45,582 nt of DNA from Mucidula mucida (lineage: Eukaryota; Basidiomycota; Agaricomycetes; Agaricales; Physalacriaceae): positions 1-45,582 of the forward strand of contig JADNYV010000277.1 in the NCBI GenBank assembly GCA_015501055.1, written 5' to 3'. The position numbers and the translations under genes were made by a program. Position 1 is the stretch's first letter. Each line of letters begins with the position of its first letter. Below the pieces are notes generated by a model. That model was not told the DNA's origin, searched no databases, and worked only from the letters and a program-made list of their open reading frames with translations. Shown here piece by piece: positions 33,619 to 44,300 of this stretch.

Positions 33619-33969
33619 AACACGCGCACTCGTATCGGTTTTTTTGCATCACTACTATTAGGGTTTATGATTCACTTTAGCAGTTTAGGTATTATGTTTG
33701 TAGCGCGGTCTCTTTCTTTTACATCAACTACACCTACATTTTCAGTATATATACGACGTGGTTATCGACTTTAATACCAGCATCAATGCGCGACGTCGCT
33801 TCAATAAATTTGAAGGTTGGAGAGCATTTGTATATGGAACTACATACACCTACTAAATGGTGATTTACAAGCTGTCCGTTCAAGGAATGCTGGTGGTCGA
33901 AATCGAACTTGACTTTGCCGGTACATCTCTGCTTGCCCCCACTGCAGATTCTCCTCTTCCTTCAAGTTG
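33619..33969. other. U1 3' UTR and edge of the copied Z-U block
   Basis: A Z-like 3' signature is present: TTTGTAGCGC (33697-33706) and CAGTATATATA (33743-33753). Homology to the U2 3' flank ends at about 33755. From about 33780 the sequence is instead homologous to the F-box1 3' flank in inverse. The right boundary of the inserted Z-U block is thus within 33755-33780. Confidence 0.6.
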
Positions 33970-35164
33970 TCAGGATTCCAATCGCAGGCCCTGCAGAGTG
34001 AATTTGGTCAATTTGAGTTTCTGCAGCCGATTGACGTCGCTGTCAGACAAACTCCAACCTGACAAGTGGTCCGTCGACAGTGTGAAGGAAAACATTCGGA
34101 AGACGGTGGGATATTTGGAGCGCTCCGTGATTGCCCCGAAGACTTGAGAGACGAAGCGAAAGCTGTGTCGTCGATGGGGGTGGACGGAGTAATCTTGTGC
34201 ATCATGGGTCAACCAGTCTGGGGCTGCTATCGAGAGTCGCAGATCCTGCAAAGCAGGAAGCAAGGAAAACATCGAATTGTTCCTTCTGTTACCAAGGGCG
34301 GCGAAGAATTTAAAGAGAAGCTCGTCGCGCGCTCTCCCCTTGGTCCACCTGACACGCATGTTGAAGAACTCAAGCGTTGGAATGACGTTGAGTATTGGCA
34401 GAAACTCGTCAATCAACAAGAAGGTGTACGATAACACCAGCGACACCAGCGAACAGTGCGCTTGAATATGATTACACAGATATGGCCATGGAAAGATGCA
34501 TCCGTAGGCTTGCCGTCAGGGTCCCCAAGAGCAAAGGTATGCACGGCTGGGAAAGAGAAGCCGTCCAACACGTCTGCTCGCGCCGTGACGAGATGCACGA
34601 CGCCGTCATGCTTAAGACGAGTAGAGGAGGACTGCATGCAAGCATTAGACGACATGAACGCACAACGTTTGAGAAGAGGAAACTTCTCCGGTACTAAAAA
34701 CAGAGGTACATGCGGCACATTGCGCTCATATCCAATCAAGCGGCATGAAAGTTGTTGAATCTGTTGACATGGAATGGGGAGGATATCGAACAATTGCCCA
34801 AAGAGCACCGATTCCGGCAGTACTATGTGCAAGTTTTCTAACAATGGGGAAGTGAGAAGTGCTGTAAGCGTCGCAGTTGAAGACAACGAGTCGATGTCCC
34901 TGTATACCACTTCGTGAAGTTTGAGAGAGCGTAGAAGAGGCAGATTATGTTCAAGAGGGGAAACAACTGCAGAACGAAATTGAACAAATCTCCGTAGCTC
35001 TCGATACTCAAAGTATTCCATCTCCGCGCAGAGGATATGATGGTTACATGGGGACAATGCCGCCGGACATGCCCATAGCGGTCATTCACAGATAGCTTCA
35101 TCTGGATAGGGCTAGACCCATAAAACTTGAGAGTGTAGGTGATGCGTCTCCCATTGTTCACCAA
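33970..35164 (-). pseudogene. F-box4: deleted and frameshifted copy of F-box1
   Basis: The inverted homologue of F-box1 residues from about 170 to the end. The start, the leader and the whole F-box are missing: sequence matching 4460-4485 upstream of F-box1 is joined directly to sequence matching about 5215, a deletion of about 730 bp. Frame changes occur near 34950 (FPLLN against EHNLPLLRSLKL) and near 34450 (before CSLVSLVLSYTF), the second with a small internal deletion. A transposon is inserted about 20 bp beyond its 5' end. It cannot make an F-box protein. Confidence 0.8.
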
Positions 35165-35183
35165 ACTCGGTCAGGTGATTCAT

Positions 35184-36169
35184 TATCGCCGTTTGCAAAA
35201 AAGCTGGCCTCGCGCAATCAAATCGAGTGCGTTTCTGCACTCGAATTATATCTCGTCCTAGGCGTCGTATTTTCAGACCATTTCTTGTGTAATCCTACCC
35301 AGTTTTCAGTGTAGATCACGAGAAAATTGCCTGTTTGAGAAGGCAGCAAGTTTCTATGCTAATACATGCCACAGTAAAGACAGCATTCTTCAACTTCCGT
35401 CACAGTAGATTTATAGATTCTGTTCCTGCAAGCACCCTCTGCTGTGAGTATAGGGGTCCATACAGAACTTTTTGAGGGTAGATTGTTGATTTAGAGCCCA
35501 ACAAGCGGCAGCATCTGTAGCGGCAGACAAAGGTATGTTCATTTTGTGCTGGCAGGTATTCAATACAATCAAATTACCATACCATGAACCTAGAAGTACT
35601 TCTATATCCGCTTAGACAGCATCACTACAAGCGGGGACCATGGGTGTGGCGTGGGGTTTGTGCTTGCAAGTGACAAGGTACTACTGACATTTGGGACTGT
35701 ACAGAAGGTATATAAGTATTAGCAGAGGTCTTAGAATGCTTTATTACTCTTAAAATGGGAAAATCTGTACCTGGTAGCCATCCTGTGCTACCTATGCTCT
35801 CTCCGATTGCTTCCGGGACTTCCCGGCAAGGTGGCCAAGCCGACTGGACAGCAGCAACGAGGCCATTGCATGTAATACTCTCTATGCTTATGTATAAGAT
35901 GTGTCTTAAGGTCTCTGCCTTGTTTCCTCAACGTAAACTGCCCATATACCCACATTTAGTGCTTTGAGGAAGCCTGGTGTATAGTGGCACAGGAACTTGC
36001 TGCCTTCTCAAATGGTTAATTTTGCCATGATCTACACTGAGAACTAGGGAGGATTACACAAGAAATGGTCTGTAAATACAATGCCTAGGACAAGATATAA
36101 TTCGAGTGCACTTGATTTGATTGCGCGATCAAAAAAGGCAGGAGGCCAGCTTTTTTGCAAACAGCGATA
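35184..36169. mobile_element. TIR element of 982 bp with TA target duplication, non-autonomous
   Basis: The element at 35186-36167 begins TCGCCGTTTGCAAAAAAGC, and its right end reads the same in reverse complement (TCGCTGTTTGCAAAAAAGC). Both ends continue through GCTGGCCTC and then GCGCAATCAAAT, CACTCGAATTATATC and GTCCTAGG, giving imperfect inverted repeats of about 70-95 bp. TA flanks both sides (35184-35185, 36168-36169). The matching left-arm site near 4447-4455 is empty. The interior is AT-rich, with one open frame of 70 codons (35755-35967) that I do not recognise and a TATATAAG at about 35711. TA duplication suggests the Tc1/mariner group; no transposase is seen. Confidence 0.72.
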
Positions 36170-36594
36170 AAACCCTTCAAGTCGACGGCTGAGAACAAAC
36201 ACTATGAGAAAGAATAAGATACACGCAACTAATTATTTCAGCTGAACAAGCACCGTGCACTGCGCCACCAAGGTCACCGGTGGGGGAAATGATGCTCAAG
36301 TAGTTGCTGTGCTACCGGCCTTGCTTGTGACCATCATGTTCGGTGTCCTCCAAGACGGACAGTGTAAAGTCACGCTCGTCGTCGCCAGCAGGGCAGCCCT
36401 CAAGAGCAACAAAGAGCAGAATCCAAACAAGCGAACTCGGTGGAGAAGGATCATCGTTATTCATGCGGAGAGACCAGTGCGTCCATCTTTTTACTGCCTT
36501 CATCTATCTAAATCCGTCGTATTAGATACCAGCGAAGCCTTGCGCGGATAATCGACGAGTTGGCATTGATATCCTGGCGCTGGTTGAAGTAGAA
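36170..36594. other. Intergenic, nothing recognised
   Basis: Between the TIR element and a HAM1 fragment. Open frames such as 36255-36551 show no domain or paralogue in the window. Confidence 0.35.
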
Positions 36595-36925
36595 GCATGT
36601 ATGTATTGGGTATCATCTGCGAAACAAGTCAAATCTTGGGAGGGCGCGATGGGCCTGAATATCAGTTCTGTGGCGGATCCAGAGGGAAGTATCGATAGAA
36701 GAGATGCGACGCACAGCTTTCTGTGGAGTTTGTCAAGGTAAAACTCCGCCGGCAACGGGTCTCCGCGTCGATCTCTCGTTGAATGCTGGGGCGTACTATT
36801 CTTTCGAATGGTCCCACTGCTACTACTAGCGACGATGGTCGTGACGAAGCACATAGGGGGTGTCATCAAGACTGAGCTAGGATCGTACGTACAGGAGAAC
36901 AGAAGGGCGTGTGGGGCGACCGTTT
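36595..36925 (+). pseudogene. HAM1c: degraded fragment of a third HAM1-like gene
   Basis: Aligns with HAM1b at about 23938-24345. Matching blocks are ATTGGGTATCA (GYYLRY region), GAGGGAAGTAT (DEGSI), GTTTGTCAAGGT, GGGTCTCCGCGTCGA (GLRVEL), CGACG(A/T)GGGTCGTGA-like and GGGTGTCATCAAG (GVIKAA). Many indels and stops make it non-coding. It lies between F-box4 and P450b, where the left arm has no counterpart. Confidence 0.6.
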
Positions 36926-37114
36926 TACAACAACAACAACCTAATCGTCCGAATTACTCTACCTGTTCCATACACTGTCGTAGCTACACGCAACACGAAC
37001 ATATCATTACCCCAAATGACTGTCCTGACTGTATAGATTGTGAGTATATAGTTACACAAGTATTGAGGATAGAAGATACTCGGAGGTATAGCCCCTGTTC
37101 GATTTCGATAATAT
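36926..37114. other. P450b 3' flank
   Basis: Weakly homologous in inverse to the P450a 3' flank (CCTGAA ... TCGAAATCGA). No gene. Confidence 0.4.
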
Positions 37115-39423
37115 TCAGGCCGCCATGCGCGCCGCTTTAATCCTCAACGAAAGCTGAGAGCCTTTCACCCTCTCCGACTCGATGGTTGGTGTCATAAGCT
37201 GCGAAGCCTCACGACGGAAATCATTGACACTCGCAGAGCTGAGGAACTCGAACTCGAACTTTCCGACGAGTTCAACCAAGAACGTGTGCATTTCCAGGAC
37301 ATTACGAAATCACAGGTTTCTCAGAACGGCAGTGTTATGGAGAGAAAGATGATACGCACGCAAATCTCCAGCCGATACAAGAGCGCGCACCACCAACGAA
37401 CGTGAATCTGTTAAATGATGCGTCGAGTACGTCGATTATGAAATCAGCGAGGCTCGTACATATTGCCGTAGACGCCAAAGAAACCTTGCTCTGCGGTGAG
37501 TTAAGTATCAACCAACGATCAGGATTGAGGACATCTGCATCTTCTCCAAAGATGGCCTTGTGCCTATGTAATAATGTAGTCCACAGCGTCAGAAATAAAA
37601 TGGGAAATCGAACCCTAGCTGACCTATTATAAGCGGCAATGGACGTTATAATCTTGGTGCCCTTGGGAATGGGAAGTTCGGTCAACACCGCGCCCGTGTC
37701 GAGTGTAAGTGGATTGAGAAGCGGAAGAACCTCGTCTCCTCCTGCTACTCTGAACGTATTGTAAAAGATGGAGTGAACGAGAGTCTCCTACGATGCCGGC
37801 GATGTCAGTAGCTGCCTAGAATGTGCAATAATTCCCGGGACTAACCTTGACCACAGCTGTCAGGTACGGCATGTTGTCGAAGTCGGACGCGGTATAATCC
37901 GATGTCTTTCCCCTGCCACGAATCTCAGCTCGAAGACGCTTCTGAATCTCCGGCTGTTTATACAGTTCGAACAACGCAAACGTGAGCGAGTTGGCGGTCG
38001 TTTCGTGGCCGGCTAAGATGATAGTACTGGAACGCCGCTTCAATAATGATTGAATCGTTGGATCGTGGAATACATACTTCATCTGTGCAAGCACTTCTTT
38101 CTCTTCCAACCCAGTCTCCATTTTCTCGGAATGGTTCGCCTTGACTGAAAGATCGCAGAATCAGAAGAAGGCTAGGTATATATGAGAGCATTCAACAGAC
38201 CCAGGAGAGAAAATATGTCCCGCCGACTTCTGCCTTCCAGGAGCGCGGCCGTCTTGTCCTCGACGAGTTTTCGCGCAACCGAGAGTTTGTTGGTCTCGAA
38301 TATATGGGCCATGCGTCGAGGTGGGAAGTATCTAAACAAGAAGTTTACAACGGAGGGGGGGATCTCGTCAGCGATACCCAAACTCAGGATCGAGCTCTTC
38401 GTCGGCAGACCAAAAACATCGAAGCTAGGAGAGTATTAAAGAATTCTTGGATGTACTACAAGTCGAGAAAGGAAACATACAAGAGATTCGTGTACATATC
38501 GGCGAGGGCGTTACCAGTGTTGTCGAGGGCACCGAAATGGTAATCAAATGCAGCTATGACGGGTGAGGCGCAATCAACGTTTCGAAAAGTTTCACTAACC
38601 TTCACCAATGGCGTCTAAAGTCGCGCGCGAGATCCACCATGGAATAGATACAACGGTCATCTGCTGGGCATCGGAGGCAATAAGGTCTTGCCATTTCTGC
38701 GCCAGCTGATAACACCGTCAGATTGTCGTCAATGGCCAAGCTGTTGAGTCCTTACCTTCCCGGCAGCTCCAATGAATACCGGCAAAAATGACCTCGATTC
38801 CGGACCGCCAAAACCAGGAAGCATGATCTTTCTGGCACGCTTGTGATCATGGCCTATCAGGAACAGCTCGATCAACGACAACAACGACCTCTCATTTGAA
38901 CCTGCAACTTTACCTTCCATGACCGTTAAGCCAGGTCCAAAGAGAGAACGGATGATAGCTGAACGACCGGTCAGTTTGGGAATCGGTAGCTCGCCGTGTG
39001 ATAAACATATTGAATGGCCTTCGGATCCGTGATCATGAGGCGGTCTTCCTAAGAACTATTTAACACCGCCGGAATGGTTGAAGGACAGATGAAGTTACCC
39101 CAAGGGGAGCATTGATGCGGACGATGCCTCCAAACTGCTCACTGCATCGGAAATCCAACTGTAGATATTGAAAACGGTATGTGGGAATAGATAGGTAGTA
39201 GAGCTACCTCTCCAGCAGGAGCTTGCAAGAACTCGATCCAATTTCCTTCGAAATGTCAACAATGGTGTACTCAGTGCAACAGTTCCCGCATACCAAATAA
39301 CCAGGACGAACACGGGGGCCCTCTAACCTGCGAAATAGAGATGCGTTTTGGAAATCTCCTGTAAACGAGGTAGAGCACCAGGAGACAGGCGAAAGCGCTG
39401 ACAGAAGTCATCGTGTACGAGAT
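37115..39423 (-). pseudogene. P450b: inactivated inverted copy of P450a
   Basis: Exon by exon homologous to P450a over almost the same length, with AGHETT, ExxR and FVGGARSCIG still readable. Lesions seen against P450a: the start codon is ATC (39423), although an in-frame ATG follows four codons later (39411). One base is missing in exon 4 near 38975, giving an immediate TGA at 38971-38973. One base is missing near 37476 in the exon before the haem loop. The acceptor of the last intron reads GTAA where P450a has ATAG. The TATA-like box is altered. No functional enzyme is expected. Confidence 0.85.
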
Positions 39424-39986
39424 GTCGAGTTGGTCCGGGAAAGAGTGACGATTCGTGGCCTATATCAAGCCGGACGGCGTCCAACTTCTTGCGCGTATGC
39501 GCCCTGCTCTTGCAGCTTTGCACCGCGATCTACAGCGTGTTCCTGTGACAGTGCTTGACGCTCTCTAAGCGGAAGACGACGCGTCTCATCATCGATAGAT
39601 CGAGATCTAGGTCCGATAGGATGGACGACTTGGTTGACGGACGTCCTTTTCGGATAGATGGCAGATGAAAGTCGGAAGCAAGAACGTGTTGTTTGGCCCG
39701 ATTTGGTATCAACACGGTCATCCCTCTCTGTAACGAGTCTTATATCACCGATGTTTGTTTCCAGAGGGCGACTGGTGGCATTCTTCGGTGCGTCTCGACA
39801 CTAATGTACTCGAGCGACGGGACCCTGGACTCCGCGCCTCACTATTAGCACCGGAAACATTTAAAAGTCTGGTCACACACAGTTGAGTGATAAATTCAAT
39901 CATAAAACCCGTACAAAAATGCGATAGGGATACAAAACTAAAGCTACAAACCTATGATGTATGATAACGAGTGCAATGTGATGATA
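39424..39986. promoter_or_regulatory. P450b upstream region and Z4 3' UTR
   Basis: 39430-39790 mirrors the P450a upstream region (780-945, 1610-1840) without its about 660 bp extra block. 39860-39986 is the Z4 3' UTR, with the inverse of the TTTGTAGC signature near 39946. The P450 promoter and the Z 3' end are contiguous here, as in the relic at 598-945. Confidence 0.55.
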
Positions 39987-41536
39987 CTAATTGCCACGCA
40001 AAGCGACCGCCGCCTCCACCACCCGCGGCAGACTTGTGCAATGCATGAAATGTCGACAGACATTAGATTTCTCGGATCGCATTACCCGCCTGTCACAGTA
40101 AGGACAGACATGCTTGGTCTGTCGATCTACGACATCTTTGTAGAATGAGGTCTGTTGAATGGATTTAGTTCCGTTTTCCCCGTCTGTGACGGTCACCATT
40201 CCGTCATTCTTATCAATATGAGTTCCCCCGTGGCGCGCGATTTCGTCCTTTGGCATGCGATGAGTACAATCAGGAACCGCCGGGCAGTAGTACTCCAAGG
40301 GAAACCATTCGAATATATAAAAAGCGGAAGGATGAACGTGGGGATATTTGGTCCTCAATTCGGCAGTTGGCAGAAACAATCGTTTCCTGTGAAAGTGAAG
40401 TGGTTTAGTGAATGAACGCCACATTGACGGAAGACGTACGTTTTGCCATGTGGAGCCGTAATTTCAGTAAGAGTGACCAATGGTCTGGCGGTCAAGTCGC
40501 TTTCCTTTCCGGAACCTGAACCATTGGACACTTGCAGGCGCTTATACGGCTTGGTAGAACCTCTGCGAGATGGGTCAGGAAGGACTACAAGCGAGTGGAA
40601 TATGAATGCTAACTTCGTTGCGTTCCCTGTAGTGCGGATAGGACCGATAGATCCATGTGATTGCCTACATTGTATTGATTAGGACGATTGCTCTTATGGC
40701 GCAAAGAAATACGGCGTACTCTTTCCGAAGATCGAAGGAACCCTCATCATGGCTGTAACTTTGAAGCTCAAATCCAGAATTGAACCATTCAAGCGGTTCA
40801 TCCAAATCTCCCGTGGCAGCATTGTATTCGAACCCAAGGCTGAGCAACAGAGATTGTTCGATAGTTAGGTAAATCTTAGCTCCGGGAGCAGGAGGATTGA
40901 ACGACTGAGTCGCTGCGCGAGGAGGAAGCTGGTACAACGGTCGCTGATACCAGTCCAGAAATGGGATACAGGTCTGCTTTTTGGGAGCAGTGTATCCAGC
41001 TGCTCCAAAGGGAGCCTTGACGCCGTTCACCGACGTTTGAATTTCCTGAGATGGGATAGCATGGTGAGCCTCGGGTGCCGCGTCGTTGAATGTTGCGGCG
41101 GTTTCCTCAGAGGTAAGGGCGTATCGGAGACTCGAAGTGGCAGTGAGCGAAGGCAGGGGCTGGGTATACGGGTCGACTAGCGCGTCGCTGTCGCCTTCAT
41201 CAGGTTCAAACAAATCCACTTCATCGTACAACGCGTCAAAGAGCGAGGACACATGAGTTGTAGACGTCTGGGCATCGGTCTCACCGACGTTAGAGAGCTC
41301 AAGCCCAACGGACGCGTCAAGGCAATCAGAAGAGTCTTCCGGAAAGGCTAGAGTGTCGGTGGAGGTTAATGCCTCCTTGGGTTCGGCAGCAACAACGACG
41401 TCCTCCCCATCGCTAGAGTTCGCCGTCCATCTGCAGGATAATTAGAAGATAGACAAGTAAAAGGGTAGAATGCAACACACGGCTTATCAAGGAGTTCCTT
41501 GCAGAGTTTCCGAAGCCTCTCGAGTTCAGCAGCCAT
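39987..41536 (-). CDS. Z4: Z-family protein, five exons, intact
   Basis: Model: complement(join(39987..40386, 40440..40562, 40614..40664, 40720..41430, 41481..41536)), 446 aa, all junctions in frame. Same architecture as Z1: a short charged N-terminal helix, a long Pro/Ser/Thr-rich middle, and a last exon with a C-x5-C-x11-H-x3-H cluster (CPAVPDC ... HGGTH) and a C-x2-C-x14-H-x3-C cluster (CPYC ... HFMHC). The third intron uses a GTTAGC donor. Nearly identical to Z3 but with the base that Z3 lacks, so this is the working copy of the pair. Divergent from U2, with its 3' end facing P450b. Function unknown; zinc binding is inferred from the Cys/His spacing. Confidence 0.75.
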
Positions 41537-43246
41537 GGTGGTTGATGGAGGATGTCGTGGTGGAAGGGAAGAGAGTGAGGAACTGAATTTTGTATAAGTC
41601 AGGCATTCTGACTTATCAAAACTCCAGTTACCAAATCGGGCGTGCTCACCAGGAGCGATGGTCCTAGTGAACAATGGGCTGGCCGGTTCAATAGATGACA
41701 ACAACGGAATGATGTGTAGCTCTTTGTTCAGCCGGCCTTGCCGAACGCGTCCACAGCAGCGAAACACCGTTAATATTTTTCCACCTGTGCGCCACTTGAC
41801 TGTCCTTGGGTAATCCAGATATGGGCAGGAATGCATGGGAGTATATGCTGCCAGCGATAATGGGGTAAAGGCTTCTGCGAGCACTCTCTATGGGCGTTCC
41901 CGAAAGTCAAGCTAATCTCTGCGGCAAGGCTCATCTGTGCAATGCGATACTGCTGCCTAAAACAATTTAAAATTGACGCGTCGACGGTCTCGAAGATTTG
42001 GAACACATACAGTTCTGTCACGGCGTATTATCTCGGCGTGTGGCCGCCATAAATTTACGAAAGCCTTGCTTGTAAGTACGACACCTTCAATACTAGCGGG
42101 CATGGACTGCGTGCGTTATGCTCGGTATCGGCTCCGCGCAAGATTTTGGCGACCTTCCAAGACACGTTCTCCGGTATCGTGGTATCAGAATATAGAATAG
42201 AGCCTCCGAGCGAGAAAGCAGATAATCGTTAATTAAGTGGGCACAGCATAGAATACACTTCGACTAAGAGCACGGTGAAGCCTGAGTAATTACACTGTAA
42301 CACAGAGTTCTAGCGCCGGCGAAAGACTCTGCATCAGGGAGATTACGCGTACTCAAGCCTGGAGTTCGGCATATTGCGTCAAGAGAAGACCAAGCTTGTG
42401 CCACTTCTGCCTGGCGTCTGCGTAGATTGGCCAAAGGTCAGATCCGTCGCCAAATTACGTACAGTACGTGAGCTTGAGAGGGGGGGGGAGGTAGTGCGAC
42501 AACTGTTCATTTGCGAGCTCATGCGCTGAATGTAGCCTGGAAGCAAGGATCAGAGGCGGAAGACGACGAGGACTCAGAGCACATGAGTACCTGTAGCTCT
42601 TTTTTCTGTGACTTGTACGTCTGACTCGTCTGTATGCGCGCTGAAACGCGCCCGGCTGGCGGACGTATTGACGGTGGAAGGAAACTTGGTGAGTGGCTGT
42701 GCATCCTTCCTTGGCGGCTACTTCCGGTGGGTCCAGATTTCAACTCATTCGTTCACACTAGTATCGGAACCCCACTAAATGAGGCGTATGCTACATATGT
42801 TCTCGCATCCGTGCGCCCACTTTGAACGATCCAGGAGTGCCAGTCAGACGCTCCTCGATTATTCACACCCCTCATTCAAGTCGTCCCCTATACCTCTGTC
42901 AGTGAAAGTCAATCATTGATGGTCAACAGCAATTCAAATCTTATACTAAGCAGGTATAATGAGGGTCGAGCAGGTCCTGCTGTGGTCAGGAAGCCGTATA
43001 ATCGCACTTAACTACTAGTGGCATAATTGAACGGAGACGGCGGGTCCGTATTGCTCATGGCCCTCAACAGACTATCGCCACACTAAGAACATCCTACACC
43101 CAAAATCAAGAATGCGTTTTTGCTAGCTAGCCTAATTAACAATAATAACCAACCACCATGTTAAAGTGCACGTGCAACGCCATCCACCTCTTGTTTCCAA
43201 CCATCATCTCGCTCGCGTAACACGACCATCAGTATATTGCTATCAG
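41537..43246. promoter_or_regulatory. Shared divergent promoter region Z4 / U2
   Basis: Collinear with 30831-32563. An open frame upstream of the Z4 ATG runs from 41884 through KWRTGGKI, HIIPLLSSIEP and FGNWSFD in frame with the ATG. Compared with the Z3/U1 copy there is a short extra block near 42208-42230, and the TATATAAATAG box on the U side is missing. No other gene seen. Confidence 0.45.
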
Positions 43247-44300
43247 GTATGCTCGTGTCTCAAACTCTGACCTCCGCCGCTGACGGGTTTCTAGCCGCCA
43301 TGAACAATCCTACTTCTCGTATTCTGGACTCTCGCCTGCGTCACGCCGCGTTTGCCCTGGCGTCGGAACGTTTCCCAGCGCCTATCTCCCTTGCCCAAAC
43401 CTCCATCCAAGGCGAAAACCCTCAGCCTCTTTCCTCGTCTCACGACGTCGCTCTTGCCCTTCTCGAGCTGCCTCATACACTCCCAAAAAAACAAATGTGC
43501 GACGGATGTGACGCCGCTTCGCGGGCTTTTCACAGCAGATAATCTACGAGTGGAGGTATATGCGCTCGCAGATTACCAAGGCCTTGGAAGACGAGCAAAA
43601 CAGTCTTATAGAATCACACCCGTTGCCTGCTGCCGTCGAAAGCGCTGCAGCGTCTATCCATTATCGCTCAGCAACCTCTTACGCACAGCGATGCTCCTGA
43701 CGAACCATATCCTACATCACGCCTTTCCCAGATGACATCCTCGCCCTCGCCTAAACTGTCCTCAAAAACGCAGGAGAACGGAGACTCTGAAGAAAACACG
43801 ACGCAGGACGCACAACTTGAAAAAGGCTAGGAGAAACAAACTGTTGCGGACGACAGCGGGAATATGACGTCTCCCAGCCTTCCGCCGATGACACCCTTGC
43901 CCAACCTATCATCTCTAGGAGCCCCGTCGAGGTCGTGGAACATGCTGTAGCTCCATCTGATGGTGTTCTCCCTGTCCCGCCCTCCTCTGTACCGTCTCCC
44001 GCATCAAAGAATGATCCTGTTGTGGGCGCAGCCCAAGCCGCTGCCCTCGACGTCGTCAGTACTTCCATTAATTCCGGAAATTCGCTCCCTTCTTCGCCCC
44101 TGTCTGCTGTCGGACAAGCTATTTTTTTGCCGTCTACCAGTACAGCACCGAGCTCTGTTCCGTGTACGCTAGGGAAGAGGGACTTGATCGCCGCCGATGA
44201 ACCAGGAGAGGGTTCCTCGTCTGCTTCGGATGAGGGAGGTCGGAGGCTTTCAAAGCTAAGCAAATTAGGTTTTTGGAACGTGTTTTCTTCTTTTCGGTAG
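43247..44300 (+). pseudogene. U2: frameshifted copy of U1
   Basis: The 5' UTR intron (GTATGC at about 43248, GCTGACG, TTTCTAG) and the ATG at 43300 match U1. After KKQM one G is missing (CAAATGTGCGACGG against CAAATGGTGCGACGG), giving a stop at 43540-43542 after 80 codons. Further stops and indels follow around 43600-43930. The C-terminal 121 codons (43935-44300), ending RLSKLSKLGFWNVFSSFR, are open again. The promoter TATA box seen in U1 is absent. Dead copy. Confidence 0.75.

Noticed and set aside
33285..33629. Antisense open frames over U1, HAM1 and Z exons
   Set aside because: These are shadows of the real coding strand; their sequences show no independent conservation or splice signals.
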